Shown in pieces: positions 41,508-50,954 of a stretch of DNA of 61,723 bases (within the stretch, counting starts at the first letter, position 1; every line of letters starts with the position of its first letter). This DNA comes from Bradyrhizobiaceae bacterium. GTDB lineage: Bacteria; Pseudomonadota; Alphaproteobacteria; Rhizobiales; Xanthobacteraceae. Location: contig RXJJ01000001.1 of the NCBI GenBank assembly GCA_003963145.1, positions 132,363-194,085 of the forward strand, written 5' to 3'. The notes under the pieces are model-generated. The model searched no databases, was not told the origin of the DNA, and saw only the letters and a list, made by a program, of their open reading frames with translations. Both the position numbers and the translations under genes were made by a program.

Positions 41508-43190
41508 ATGCTCTCCAGGCTCTCCATCAGCACCAAACTGATCGCTCTTGTCTCCATCATGCTGGTCGCTATGGCATCGATGGGTGCTTTTGCCATTATC
41601 GAGATGCGCGCCATCAATGCCTCCGCACAGGAGATCCAGAGCAACTGGCTGCCCAGCATCCGCCTGCTCAGCGAACTGCGCGTGCAATCCGCGCGCTACC
41701 GGGCGGTGCTGCGCGATTATCTGACCGAACCGGACGAAGCCTTCATGGCCGACATCCAGAAAAATCTGGACGCCCGCGCCGCCGACTACGCCGCCGCCGC
41801 CAAGGCCTATGCGCCGTTGATCCGCACGCCCGAGGAAGACGCCCTGTATAAAGGCCTCGATGCGAGCTGGACGAAATTTCTCGGCGCCGCGAAGGACGTG
41901 ATCGCCGCCGCGCATGTCTACAACACCATGGCCGCACGCGCCGCCAATGCCGACCGCGCGGTTCCGGTCGGGCGAGAAATGGATGCCGTGCTCAAGAAGA
42001 TGGTCGATCTGAACGACAAGGGCGCGGCCGAGGCCGGGCGCAAGGCCACCGAGGATTATCAGTCCGGCACGATGTTCGTGACCGCGCTGCTGCTGTTCAT
42101 GATCGCGCTCGGTCTTGTCGCCGCCGTTCTGATCGTGCGCGACATTTCCCACGGCATTGCCTCCGTCGTGACCCCGATGCGCCAGCTGGCCGACGGCAAC
42201 CTTTCCGCCAGCGTGCCGGACGCCAGCCAAAAGACCGAGATCGGGCGCATCGCCACAGCACTTCAGGTGTTCAAGGAAGCGATGATCGCCAAGAAGGCCG
42301 CCGACATTGCCGCCGGGCAGGACGCATCGGCGAAGATGCGGCGCGCCGAGACGCTGGCCACCATTACCGGCAAGTTCGAGGCGATGATCGGGGAGCTCGT
42401 CAGTTCGCTGGCCTCGGCCTCCACCGAGATGGAATCCTCGGCCAGCACCATGACCAGCGCCGCCGACACCACGCGGATATTGTCGGACACCGCTGCGGGG
42501 ACCTCGCGCAGCGTTTCGGACAGCATCCAGTCCACCGCCGCGGCGACCGAGGAAATCACCGCGTCGGTCGACGAGATCGGCCGCCAGGTTCTCGAATCCA
42601 GCAAGGTCGCCCGCCGCGCCGTCGAGCAGGCCGAAAAGACCAACACCAGCATCAGCGAACTCTCGCGGGCCGCAGCGCGGATCGGCGACGTGGTGAAGCT
42701 GATTACCGCGATCGCCGAGCAGACCAACCTGCTCGCGCTCAACGCCACGATCGAGGCCGCGCGTGCCGGCGAAGCCGGCCGTGGCTTCGCCGTCGTCGCA
42801 TCCGAGGTGAAGGCGCTGGCCTCGCAGACCGCGAAAGCCACCGACGAGATCGGCGCGCAGATCGCCGGCATGCAGGCGGCCACCGACGATTCGGTGGCGA
42901 CGATCAAGGAAATCTCCACCACCATCGACCTGATGTCGGAAATCTCCGCCGCCATCGCGGCCGCGGTCGAGGAACAGGGCGCGGCGACGCAGGAGATCGC
43001 GCGCAACGTCCGTCAGGCCGCGGAGCTCAGCGCCCAGGTCGCGATCAACATCGACGACGTCAATCGCGGCAACAGCGAGACCGGCGCGGCCTCCTCGCAG
43101 GTGTTCTCCGCCGCGCAATCGCTGGCGAAGGAAAGCAGCCATCTCGAACTCGAAGTGCAAAAGTTCATCGCGGCCATCCGGGCCGCGTGA
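41508..43190 (+). CDS. Methyl-accepting chemotaxis protein
   Basis: 560 residues from ATG 41508. The first membrane helix spans about 9-31. A periplasmic helical ligand domain (four-helix-bundle type, about 35-185) follows, then a second membrane helix at about 186-210 (F-V-T-A-L-L-L-F-M-I-A-L-G-L). A HAMP segment is next, then the long coiled-coil signalling domain with the hairpin tip I-A-E-Q-T-N-L-L-A-L-N-A-T-I-E-A-A-R-A-G-E-A-G-R-G-F-A-V-V. It transmits chemical signals to CheA/CheW. No che genes are nearby; the ligand is unknown. A terminator follows. Confidence 0.93.
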   Translation: MLSRLSISTKLIALVSIMLVAMASMGAFAIIEMRAINASAQEIQSNWLPSIRLLSELRVQSARYRAVLRDYLTEPDEAFMADIQKNLDARAADYAAAAKAYAPLIRTPEEDALYKGLDASWTKFLGAAKDVIAAAHVYNTMAARAANADRAVPVGREMDAVLKKMVDLNDKGAAEAGRKATEDYQSGTMFVTALLLFMIALGLVAAVLIVRDISHGIASVVTPMRQLADGNLSASVPDASQKTEIGRIATALQVFKEAMIAKKAADIAAGQDASAKMRRAETLATITGKFEAMIGELVSSLASASTEMESSASTMTSAADTTRILSDTAAGTSRSVSDSIQSTAAATEEITASVDEIGRQVLESSKVARRAVEQAEKTNTSISELSRAAARIGDVVKLITAIAEQTNLLALNATIEAARAGEAGRGFAVVASEVKALASQTAKATDEIGAQIAGMQAATDDSVATIKEISTTIDLMSEISAAIAAAVEEQGAATQEIARNVRQAAELSAQVAINIDDVNRGNSETGAASSQVFSAAQSLAKESSHLELEVQKFIAAIRAA

Positions 43191-43221
43191 TTTTCACCCC
43201 GCACCTCTTCCATTGAAAAAG

Positions 43222-43249
43222 AAACCGGCGGCCGAAGGGCCGCCGGTTT
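43222..43249. terminator. Bidirectional Rho-independent terminator
   Basis: A perfect 12-bp stem (AAACCGGCGGCC / GGCCGCCGGTTT) with a GAAG loop, followed by T-rich DNA on the plus side and preceded by AAAAAGAAA, which gives a T-run on the minus side. It separates the convergent chemotaxis-receptor and Gly-rich protein genes and can end both. Confidence 0.9.
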
Positions 43250-43268
43250 GTTTCGATCAGGGGCAACA

Positions 43269-43811
43269 TCAGTTGCAGACGTTGACCTGATAGGTCCGCC
43301 AGCCGCGCCGGGTATGCACGCGCTGCAGCTGGATGCAGCTTGGATCGTTGTAGGCATAATTGCCGTAATAATCGTCGCCGTAATAATAGGCGTCGTCGTA
43401 GGGATAATCGTCGTAATAGCCGTAGCCGTATCCCGCGCCGATACCCAGAGCGAAGGCCGGTCCGTACCATCCATGATGGTGATGACCATGCCAGTGCCCG
43501 TTATTCCAGTTGCCGTTATGCGCCCACTGGCCATTGCGCACAGCGTTCGTTCCCACCGCCGCGCTGCGGAAGGAATTTCCGTTCACGACCCCGCCGCGAT
43601 TGACCGATGCGAAACTGCGCATTCCACCGCCGCCGCCGGCGAAACCATGGAAGCCGCCGCCAAAGCCGCCACCATGAAAACCGCCGCCGCCGTGAAAGCC
43701 GCCGCCTCCGCCACCATGGCCTCCTCCGCCGCCGCGCGCCAAGGCGCCGTCAGCCGAGAAGGTAAATGCCATTGCAAGCGCCGCAGCGCCAACCATCCAT
43801 TTCCTGAACAT
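43269..43811 (-). CDS. Secreted Gly/His/Tyr-rich low-complexity protein
   Basis: 180 residues from ATG 43811 (GGAG upstream; a GTG 9 bp earlier also exists). The signal peptide is F-R-K-W-M-V-G-A-A-A-L-A-M-A-F with cleavage after A-L-A. It continues with G-G-G-G-G-H-G-G-G-type repeats (about 25-65), a G-H-W-H-G-H-H-H-H-G-W segment near 110, a Tyr/Asp-rich stretch (Y-Y-D-D-Y-P-Y-D-D-A-Y-Y-Y-G-D-D) and a C-terminal pair of cysteines (S-C-I-Q, V-N-V-C-N). Such proteins are common in Bradyrhizobium-type genomes; metal binding is plausible, but the function is unknown. Confidence 0.7.
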   Translation of the reverse strand: MFRKWMVGAAALAMAFTFSADGALARGGGGGHGGGGGGFHGGGGFHGGGFGGGFHGFAGGGGGMRSFASVNRGGVVNGNSFRSAAVGTNAVRNGQWAHNGNWNNGHWHGHHHHGWYGPAFALGIGAGYGYGYYDDYPYDDAYYYGDDYYGNYAYNDPSCIQLQRVHTRRGWRTYQVNVCN

Positions 43812-43989
43812 CTCTTTCACTCCACTCCGCTCAACCCCGTGTACATGTAATGTGTCCCCGGCGTTTTCTTTCCGAATATGGAGTAAAAATAATTTTCAGG
43901 AATCGAGCGCTCGTGATCGCCCGCAGGGGAATAAAGCATATCGCCCCATGCTTACTTCCCGTGTTTACTTCGGACGAAACAGGCTCCGC

Positions 43990-45762
43990 TCAGCTCTCGC
44001 CCAGAATGGCGAGCCGGCTCTTCTCGGACTCCTCGGCATAACGCCGCAGCGCATGCGCTTCTGTCAGAATGCCGATAACCTGCGCCCGTTCCGCCGTATC
44101 GACCACGGCCAGGGACTCCGCCTCGGCCGCGTCGAAGGCCGCGACCGCCTGCTTGACGTCCATCTCCGGCGTCAGCACCGCACCGCAATAATGCAGAATC
44201 TCGCGCAGGCTGCCGCCCGCGCCGTCTTCCGTACCGTCCTTTATGCCGTGTGCCTCGGCGACAAATACGATGCCGGCATATTTCCCGCCCGAATCCACCG
44301 CGACCACCTGCGTCATGGAGCCGAGCGGGTAGGAGCCGCGGAACGCCTCGAGCGGCATGCCGGCGTCCACGACCGCAACATCGGTCCGCATCATCCTGCG
44401 TACCGTCAGATCGCGTATCCAGCCGACATCGGCCGCGCTGCGAATGGTTTCGCCGCGCAAATGAAACCGCCAGGTCGCGAAGGAATAGCCGAACAGCTCC
44501 CGCGTCACCTGGATCGAGACGATGACCGCGATCAGCACCGCCGTGGTCAGCCAGAAGTTTCCGGTCGCCTCGAGAGCGAGGAACGACATCGTCATCGGAC
44601 CGCCGATAATCGACGCTGAGAGCGCCCCCATCCCCATCACGGCATAGACGTTCGGATCGAGATCGAGGGAGGGCATGAGCGCCGCGCAGCCCGCGGCAAA
44701 CAGATGGCCGCCGAGCGAACCGAGCAGCAGGGACGCGAAAAACAGGCCGCCTCTGAACCCCGATCCGAGTGATACGATCGAGGCGAGCGCCTTCAGCACG
44801 AACACCAGAGCCACCAGGTTCAGGGGCATTGCCACCAGGCCGCTGATCTGCAGCGCGCCGTGCCCGGACGCCAGAATGTGCGGTGTCGCCAGCGCCATGA
44901 CGCCGACCGCGAGACCGCCCAGCGCCGGACGCAGAGGCGGCCATAGCCGCGTTTTCGCCAGCAGCGTGTCGCACAGGGCCACGCCGCGCATGATCGCGAT
45001 GCCCACAAGGCCCGCGGCAAGTCCGAGCACGGCTGCGATGACAAGGTCCTGCCCGGCCACTTCGCCCACCGGTTTGACCACGACACCCAGCGACAGCGGC
45101 GAAAGCGCCTGGCTGGTCGCATAGCCGGTCACGGCCGCGACGCCGATCGGCGCGAGAGTGGCGGGCGTGTAACCGCCGAGAACGAGTTCGAAGGCATAGA
45201 AGGCGCCGGCCAGCGGTGCGCTGAACGCGCCCGCGATGGCCGCTGCCGCGCCGCATCCCACCATGACACGCTGATCGGTCCGGCGCAGATGAAACGCCCG
45301 GCCGATCGAGGATGCCGCGCCGCTGGAGATCTGGGTGTAGCCCGCCTCGAGGCCCACGGAGCCGCCCACCCCGCTGGACCATATCGTCTGCAGCGTGACG
45401 ATGACGCTGCCGCGAAACGACATGTATCCGCCATGAAGGGCGTTGGCTTCGATCGGGTCGATCTCGCGTCCCGGCCGCCATCGCTGCAACAGCAGAAACG
45501 CAATGCCGAGAACCAGACCGCCGAGCAGCGGCACGACAATGGCGCGCAGCGGATCGATACTGCTCTGGGCGGACAGGCGCGTGCCGGCCGGAATGGCAAA
45601 AAAGGCGACATGCAACAGCTCAACCGCCGCGCCCATCGCCGCCACGAACAGACCCGACATCGCGCCAACGCCGGCAGCGACAACGATCAGGCTGGATTCG
45701 CGCGCCCTGATAAAGGCTCGCAGCCGTTGCGGGGCTTCGAGATTAAGACCGGAGATCGCCAT
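43990..45762 (-). CDS. CLC-family chloride channel/transporter with C-terminal CBS domains
   Basis: 590 residues: about ten or more membrane helices in the first 430 and a cytosolic CBS pair after about 450 (V-R-R-M-M-R-T-D-V-A-V-V-D-A and L-A-V-V-D-T-A-E-R-A-Q-V-I-G-I-L-T). The CLC gating motif is V-G-L-E-A-G-Y-T-Q, where E139 takes the gating-glutamate place but the canonical G-x-E-G-P is replaced. The later loop is G-G-L-F-F-A rather than G-x-F-x-P. Anion or proton-coupled anion transport is expected. Confidence 0.85.
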   Translation of the reverse strand: MAISGLNLEAPQRLRAFIRARESSLIVVAAGVGAMSGLFVAAMGAAVELLHVAFFAIPAGTRLSAQSSIDPLRAIVVPLLGGLVLGIAFLLLQRWRPGREIDPIEANALHGGYMSFRGSVIVTLQTIWSSGVGGSVGLEAGYTQISSGAASSIGRAFHLRRTDQRVMVGCGAAAAIAGAFSAPLAGAFYAFELVLGGYTPATLAPIGVAAVTGYATSQALSPLSLGVVVKPVGEVAGQDLVIAAVLGLAAGLVGIAIMRGVALCDTLLAKTRLWPPLRPALGGLAVGVMALATPHILASGHGALQISGLVAMPLNLVALVFVLKALASIVSLGSGFRGGLFFASLLLGSLGGHLFAAGCAALMPSLDLDPNVYAVMGMGALSASIIGGPMTMSFLALEATGNFWLTTAVLIAVIVSIQVTRELFGYSFATWRFHLRGETIRSAADVGWIRDLTVRRMMRTDVAVVDAGMPLEAFRGSYPLGSMTQVVAVDSGGKYAGIVFVAEAHGIKDGTEDGAGGSLREILHYCGAVLTPEMDVKQAVAAFDAAEAESLAVVDTAERAQVIGILTEAHALRRYAEESEKSRLAILGES

Positions 45763-45859
45763 ATGTCGGATCTTGGATTTGATCTTGAATATGAGGCAGG
45801 CAATCGGCTTTTACGCGGATGCAACCCGACTCGCCACCCCGCGGCCGTGACAAAATGCG

Positions 45860-47401
45860 TCAACCAGCCCTGCTGATGCGAAAACCGAAATCGGCGGATG
45901 TCTCGTTATGGACGCAGACCCTGTTGCGGCCTTCGTCCTTGGCCCGATAGAGCGCCGTATCGGCGCAGCGGATCAGACCCGATCGCGTCATACCCGTGCC
46001 CGGCATGGCGGTTGCGCTACCGATACTGACAGTAACGATCCGATAGGCGCTGGCGCCGTGCGTGATCCGCAAACGGCGGATCGCGGCGCCGATCGCGGCA
46101 GCTACCTGGCCCGCCCCGGCCTCATCGGTGTCCGGCAACAGGACAACGAATTCCTCGCCGCCGTAACGCGCGACCAGATCGTCCGGCCGGCGCACTAGAT
46201 CCCCGATCGCACCTGCAACAGCCGTGAGCGCCTCGTCACCGACCTGATGGCCATAGGTGTCGTTGAAAGGCTTGAAATGATCGACGTCGATCATCAGGAG
46301 CGACATCGGCGCCCCCTCGCGGGACGTACGCGCCCATTTGCGTGCCATTTCCTCGTCGAACCAGCGGCGGTTGGCGAGTCCGGTCAGGCTGTCGGTGCGC
46401 GCCAGCTCCTCGGCGGCGGCTTCGGCGGCAGCGCGGCGGCGCAATTCGGATTCCAAGAGCCGCATCAGAACCAGAACGCTGACTGCCATGATCGCGAAGA
46501 TCGTACCCAGCACGATCATCTTGGTCCACCAGTCCTCGAAGATTTGGTGGGTGGCAATTCCCACCACCACCAGCAACGGCAATCCGGGCAGACGCTGAAA
46601 TGCATAAAGCCGCGAGACGCGATCCATCGACTGATCGCTGATGAACGTTCCTCTCATGCGGCCCGAGAGATGCCGGAATACCTGCGCAATTTTCCAGTCA
46701 GAGCCCAGAGCTGCCTTGATAACCGAATTATGGGCGATCAGGGTGCCGTCATCGCGCAGCAGGGCAAGTGAATCCGATTTTCCGAGCGAAACCTTGGCGA
46801 ACAGGGATTCGAAATAATCGAGTCGGATTGTTCCGGAGACGATGCCGCCGAAGCTTCCATCCGCCTTGCGAATGCGCCGGCTCAGCGAAATCATTGGATC
46901 GCCTTCATGCAGCCGGGCCTCGAAAGGCTTGCTGATGTAGAGACCCGGATCGAATTTCGCATCGCGCTGATACTGGAAATACTCGCGATCCGAAAAATTA
47001 CCCTGACGCGGATGCTCCGACCGCGAATCCATGAAAAGGTCGCCCTTTTGATCGAAGGCGACGATGGCACCCATGCCCGGCGCGGTGGCGGATCTGTCGA
47101 ACAGGATTTTCTGCCGCAGCCCTGGCTCCTGATACATGATGTCGGGATCGACGACGCCTTCGACCACGGACTGGATCGAAAGGTCGTAAAGCTCGATAGT
47201 GCGCGCGACATCCTGCCCGATCAGCGCCGCGATGTTGGCAGCCGACTGCTCATGCAATTCGAGAGTGTTACGATACTGGTTGTAGCCGATGGCCACGAAG
47301 AAGCTCAAAAGCAAAAGCAGCGCGAAGGCTGTCGCCGACCAGATAAAGGTCCGGCTGGAACGCATCAGAGCGGATCGGAGCGGGCGGAGCAGCATGGACA
47401 A
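45860..47401 (-). CDS. Membrane-bound diguanylate cyclase (GGDEF) with periplasmic sensor
   Basis: 513 residues. First membrane helix about 19-38 (F-I-W-S-A-T-A-F-A-L-L-L-L-L-S-F-F), then a periplasmic sensor of PDC/dCache type (about 45-270). A second helix lies at about 294-314 and the GGDEF domain after 335. The active site is G-G-E-E-F at 414-418, with the inhibitory RxxD site (R405-D408) five residues before it, so product inhibition is likely. It makes cyclic di-GMP from GTP. No EAL domain is present. The signal sensed is unknown. Confidence 0.92.
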   Translation of the reverse strand: MSMLLRPLRSALMRSSRTFIWSATAFALLLLLSFFVAIGYNQYRNTLELHEQSAANIAALIGQDVARTIELYDLSIQSVVEGVVDPDIMYQEPGLRQKILFDRSATAPGMGAIVAFDQKGDLFMDSRSEHPRQGNFSDREYFQYQRDAKFDPGLYISKPFEARLHEGDPMISLSRRIRKADGSFGGIVSGTIRLDYFESLFAKVSLGKSDSLALLRDDGTLIAHNSVIKAALGSDWKIAQVFRHLSGRMRGTFISDQSMDRVSRLYAFQRLPGLPLLVVVGIATHQIFEDWWTKMIVLGTIFAIMAVSVLVLMRLLESELRRRAAAEAAAEELARTDSLTGLANRRWFDEEMARKWARTSREGAPMSLLMIDVDHFKPFNDTYGHQVGDEALTAVAGAIGDLVRRPDDLVARYGGEEFVVLLPDTDEAGAGQVAAAIGAAIRRLRITHGASAYRIVTVSIGSATAMPGTGMTRSGLIRCADTALYRAKDEGRNRVCVHNETSADFGFRISRAG

Positions 47402-47534
47402 GACCGGTTTTCAACCGCCTCGACCCTGCCTCCGTTTGGCTAACCCGTCGTCAATTCAATTCAGGAGACAGCCTGTTCTCCGCGATGGCGTTAACAAGCC
47501 GTCAATACAGGCACTCAACTATTCATCTGGCGCA

Positions 47535-48617
47535 TCAGCCGGCCTGTCCGCGGTGCCGGAGCAGATGATCGGCCAGCACACAAGCCATCATCGCCTCCCC
47601 AACGGGAACCGCGCGGATGCCGACACAGGGATCGTGGCGGCCTTTGGTGAGAATGTCCGTCTCGGCGCCGGAACGGTCGATGGTCCGGCGCGGGGTCAGA
47701 ATGGACGAGGTCGGTTTCACCGCAAAACGCACCACCACCGCCTGTCCGGTCGAAATGCCGCCAAGGATGCCGCCGGCATGGTTCGACAGGAACACCGGAC
47801 CGTTGTTGCTCATTCTCATCTCGTCGGCATTGTCCTCGCCATGCAGTTCGGCCGCGCCGAAACCGGCGCCGATCTCGACACCCTTCACGGCGTTGATGCT
47901 CATCATCGCAGCAGCCAGATCGGCGTCGAGCTTGCCGTAGATCGGCGCGCCGAGGCCGGGCGGCACGCCTTCGGCCACCACCTCGACCACCGCGCCGATG
48001 GACGACCCCTTCTTGCGGATGTCGTCGAGATACTCCTCGAAGAACGCGGCCTTCGCTCTGTCCGGACAGAAGAACGGATTGCGCGCGACCTCGTCCCAGT
48101 CCCAATTGGCGCGGTCGATCTTGTGCGGCCCCATCTGCACCAGCGCGCCGCGCACCTTCATGTCGGGCACGATCTTGCGCGCGATGGCACCGGCCGCGAC
48201 ACGCGCCGCCGTTTCGCGCGCGCTTGAGCGCCCGCCGCCGCGATAATCGCGGATGCCGTATTTGGCCTCATAGGTGTAGTCGGCGTGGCCGGGACGAAAC
48301 TTGTCCTTGATGTCCGAATAATCCTTCGAGCGCTGATCGGTATTCTCGATCACCAGCGCAATCGGCGCGCCGGTGGTGACCTGCACGCCGTTGTCGTTGG
48401 TCATCACGCCGGACAGGATCTTGACCTGATCGGCCTCCTGACGCTGCGTCGTGAACCGCGACTGGCCCGGACGGCGGCGATCGAGATCGCGCTGGATCTC
48501 TTCCACGGCGAGCGGAATGCGCGGCGGCGTGCCATCGACCACGCAGCCGAGCGCGACCCCGTGGCTCTCGCCAAAGGTCGTGACGCGGAACATGTGGCCG
48601 AAGGTGTTGAAGGACAT
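47535..48617 (-). CDS. aroC: Chorismate synthase
   Basis: 360 residues, normal length. [17 protein letters not shown] near 13-29, [18 protein letters not shown] near 123, and [19 protein letters not shown] near 260 are diagnostic of AroC. It converts EPSP to chorismate with reduced FMN. It is codirectional with the phosphatase and fabI genes. Confidence 0.96.
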   Translation of the reverse strand: MSFNTFGHMFRVTTFGESHGVALGCVVDGTPPRIPLAVEEIQRDLDRRRPGQSRFTTQRQEADQVKILSGVMTNDNGVQVTTGAPIALVIENTDQRSKDYSDIKDKFRPGHADYTYEAKYGIRDYRGGGRSSARETAARVAAGAIARKIVPDMKVRGALVQMGPHKIDRANWDWDEVARNPFFCPDRAKAAFFEEYLDDIRKKGSSIGAVVEVVAEGVPPGLGAPIYGKLDADLAAAMMSINAVKGVEIGAGFGAAELHGEDNADEMRMSNNGPVFLSNHAGGILGGISTGQAVVVRFAVKPTSSILTPRRTIDRSGAETDILTKGRHDPCVGIRAVPVGEAMMACVLADHLLRHRGQAG

Positions 48618-48700
48618 TGGATTTCTCGTCGTCGAATATGCAAACAGTCAACATATTCTCGCGAAAATCGCAATGTTGACCCGCTTATAAACTGCGGGCC

Positions 48701-49300
48701 TTAACTATGTTTCTCGACCTTGCCGTCGGCGAACACGTAAACCACGCCCTGCTCGATATAGAGCTCGATCACGCTGGCAGGGGTGTCGACATCGAGCGCC
48801 ACCATCAGCGCGCGGCACGAGCCGCCATGCGACACCGCCACCGTGTCCTGCAGCAGCGAATCGTACCAGTCGCGCATGCGGATCGCGACCGAGGCGTAGC
48901 TCTCCCCGCCCGGCGGCGGCACGCCCCATTTGTCGCGCTGGCGCTGCGCGAACACATCGGGATGCGAGACTTCCATCTGCGCCAGCGTCGAGCCTTCCCA
49001 ATGGCCGTAGCCGATCTCGCGCAGCCGGTCGTCGAGTTCGTAGCCGTGCGGCGGCACGCCCAGCACGCCGCGCAGCAATTCCATGGTGTGGCGGGTGCGG
49101 CCGAGCGGCGAGGACACGAACGGGATTTTGGCCGGATCGTGCCCGTCGCTGCGCAGAATACCGGCGAGCAATTCGCCCGAACGCAGCGCGTGGGCCTTGC
49201 CGGTTTCGTTCAGCGGAATGTCCTGCGTGCCCTGAAAGCGGCCAGCCGCATTCCATTCGGTCTGGCCGTGGCGAACGAAATAGACTTTTGGAGATGGCAT
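48701..49300 (-). CDS. Histidine-phosphatase-family protein (phosphoglycerate-mutase-like)
   Basis: 199 residues from ATG 49300; the frame could reach 49333 but that would enter the repeat. R-H-G-Q-T-E-W-N-A carries the phospho-histidine (R-H-G), S-S-P-L-G-R-T-R-H-T-M-E provides the second Arg, and S-H-G-G-S-C-R-A-L near the C-terminus the second His. The family includes cofactor-dependent phosphoglycerate mutases and small-molecule phosphatases; the substrate cannot be stated. It precedes aroC. Confidence 0.87.
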   Translation of the reverse strand: MPSPKVYFVRHGQTEWNAAGRFQGTQDIPLNETGKAHALRSGELLAGILRSDGHDPAKIPFVSSPLGRTRHTMELLRGVLGVPPHGYELDDRLREIGYGHWEGSTLAQMEVSHPDVFAQRQRDKWGVPPPGGESYASVAIRMRDWYDSLLQDTVAVSHGGSCRALMVALDVDTPASVIELYIEQGVVYVFADGKVEKHS

Positions 49301-49328
49301 GGGAATACGATCAGAGTTCAAATGAGTT

Positions 49329-49413
49329 GTCATTGCGAGGAGCGACAGCGACGAAGCAATCCAGTTTTACCCTCTGCGCACGCGCCGGATTGCTTCGCTT
49401 CGCTCGCAATGAC
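49329..49413. repeat. Palindromic intergenic repeat, family A copy 2
   Basis: 85 bp, starting GTCATTGCGAGGAGCGAC and ending GCTTCGCTCGCAATGAC, with the ...AAGCAATCC.../GGATTGCTT inner pair. It lies between the phosphatase gene and fabI on the minus strand. Compared with copy 1 (100 bp) the central loop is shorter. Confidence 0.87.
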
Positions 49414-49418
49414 GACGT

Positions 49419-50240
49419 CTATTCCTTCCCGCCGAGCGCGATGTCCGGCGCGTCGGGACGCTTCATGCCGACGACGTGATAGCCGGAGTCAACATGATGC
49501 ACCTCGCCGGTGACGCCGCGCGACAGATCCGACAGCAGATACATCGCGCTGTTGCCGACCTCTTCCTGCGACACGTTCCGCCGCAGCGGCGAGTTGTACT
49601 CGTTCCATTTCAGGATGTAGCGGAAATCGCCGATGCCCGACGCCGCCAGCGTCTTGATCGGACCCGCCGACAGCGCGTTGACGCGAATGTTCTTCTCGCC
49701 GAGATCGGCGGCGAGATAGCGCACGCTGGCCTCCAGCGCCGCTTTCGCCACGCCCATCACGTTGTAATGGGGCATCCACTTTTCCGCGCCGTAATAGGTC
49801 AGCGTCAGGATCGAACCGCCCTCGGTCATCAGATGCTCGGCGCGCTGGGCGATCGCGGTCAGCGAGTAGCAGGAGATCAGCATCGAATTGGTGAAATTGT
49901 CCTGCGTGGTCTCGATGTAGCGGCCGTCGAGCTGGTCTTTATCCGCAAAGGCGATGGCATGAACGACGAAGTCGATTTTGCCCCACTGCTTCTTCACTTC
50001 CGCGAACACCGCGTCGATGGTCGAAGGATCGGTGACGTCGCAATGGCCGAGCGTGATCGCGCCAAGTTCGGCGGCGAGCGGCTCGACCCGCTTTTTCAGC
50101 GCGTCGCCCTGCCAGGTGAAGGCCAGTTCCGCGCCCTGCTCGCGGCAGGCTTTCGCGATCCCGTAGGCGATCGAGCGGTTGTTGGCCACGCCCAGAATCA
50201 CCCCGCGCTTGCCGCGCATCAGGCCCGTATTGTCCGCCAT
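49419..50240 (-). CDS. fabI: Enoyl-[acyl-carrier-protein] reductase (NADH), FabI
   Basis: 273 residues. G-V-A-N-N-R-S-I-A-Y-G-I-A-K-A is the FabI nucleotide-binding start, and Y-N-V-M-G-V-A-K-A (Y-x6-K) the catalytic pair, with T-L-A-A-S-G-I-G-D-F near 200. It reduces the enoyl-ACP in the last elongation step of fatty-acid synthesis. The window shows only one fabI. The stop lies a few bases from the repeat. Confidence 0.95.
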   Translation of the reverse strand: MADNTGLMRGKRGVILGVANNRSIAYGIAKACREQGAELAFTWQGDALKKRVEPLAAELGAITLGHCDVTDPSTIDAVFAEVKKQWGKIDFVVHAIAFADKDQLDGRYIETTQDNFTNSMLISCYSLTAIAQRAEHLMTEGGSILTLTYYGAEKWMPHYNVMGVAKAALEASVRYLAADLGEKNIRVNALSAGPIKTLAASGIGDFRYILKWNEYNSPLRRNVSQEEVGNSAMYLLSDLSRGVTGEVHHVDSGYHVVGMKRPDAPDIALGGKE

Positions 50241-50443
50241 GTTTCAGATATCCATGCCAAAAGAGGCTCCTCTTGGCACAGGCGATTTGGCCGTTCAAGG
50301 ACAAGTGGCGCGCAGGCGGGCCCGCCGCCGCCAATCCATGGGGCCGCAGGCGGAATAGGCGCGTATTCATGGTGTTATAAGGACATGGCTACCAAGGGAT
50401 CGTCGCCCTTGCGCGCCGTCCGATCCGGGATAAACCGCCGCTG

Positions 50444-50932
50444 ATGACCGATTTCAAGCACAACGTCGAAACCATGATTCCGGCCCTGCGCCGCTATGCG
50501 CGGGCCTTGGTGCGGGATACCGATATCGCCGACGATCTGGTGCAGGATACGCTTGTCCGGGCGCTGCGCGCCGAACGGCTGTTTCTGGGCGGCGACCTGC
50601 GCGCCTGGCTCTATACGATATTGACAAATCTTAACAGAAACCGCCGCCGATCTCTGGCAAGACAGCCGGTGCTGGCGGAGTTTCAGGACACCACGCCGGA
50701 CGCCAGCGGCACCGAGGCGGAAGGGCGGGACATCTCGCGCGCGCTTGCGACCTTGCCGGAGGACCAGCGCGCGGTGCTGCTGCTGGTGGTGCTGGAGGGC
50801 CTGAGCTACCGCGACGTCGCGGAAATTCAGGGCGTGCCGATCGGCACGGTGATGTCACGGCTTGCGCGGGCCCGCGCGCAGGTCAAATCCGTTCTCGAAG
50901 GCGAGCGCCCCGCGCTGCGCCGCGTTAAATGA
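50444..50932 (+). CDS. ECF-type RNA polymerase sigma factor
   Basis: 162 residues. Sigma-2 region D-I-A-D-D-L-V-Q-D-T-L-V-R-A-L-R (near 30) and sigma-4 region L-S-Y-R-D-V-A-E-I-Q-G-V-P-I-G-T-V-M-S-R-L-A-R-A-R are plain. No N-terminal region 1, so it belongs to the ECF group. Its anti-sigma partner is encoded 22 bp later. It is divergent from fabI across about 200 bp. Confidence 0.93.
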   Translation: MTDFKHNVETMIPALRRYARALVRDTDIADDLVQDTLVRALRAERLFLGGDLRAWLYTILTNLNRNRRRSLARQPVLAEFQDTTPDASGTEAEGRDISRALATLPEDQRAVLLLVVLEGLSYRDVAEIQGVPIGTVMSRLARARAQVKSVLEGERPALRRVK

Positions 50933-50954
50933 AGTTGTATTCGGCAAAGAAGAT

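Noticed and set aside
41343-43160. A very long open frame (605 codons) on the minus strand opposite the chemotaxis receptor
   Set aside because: It is the complement of a codon-biased high-GC gene; its product is Gly/Arg/His-rich without any domain, whereas the plus strand encodes a canonical receptor.
43952-45481. A 509-codon frame in another register inside the CLC gene
   Set aside because: Arg/Gly-rich translation without motifs; the CLC frame has membrane helices and CBS domains.
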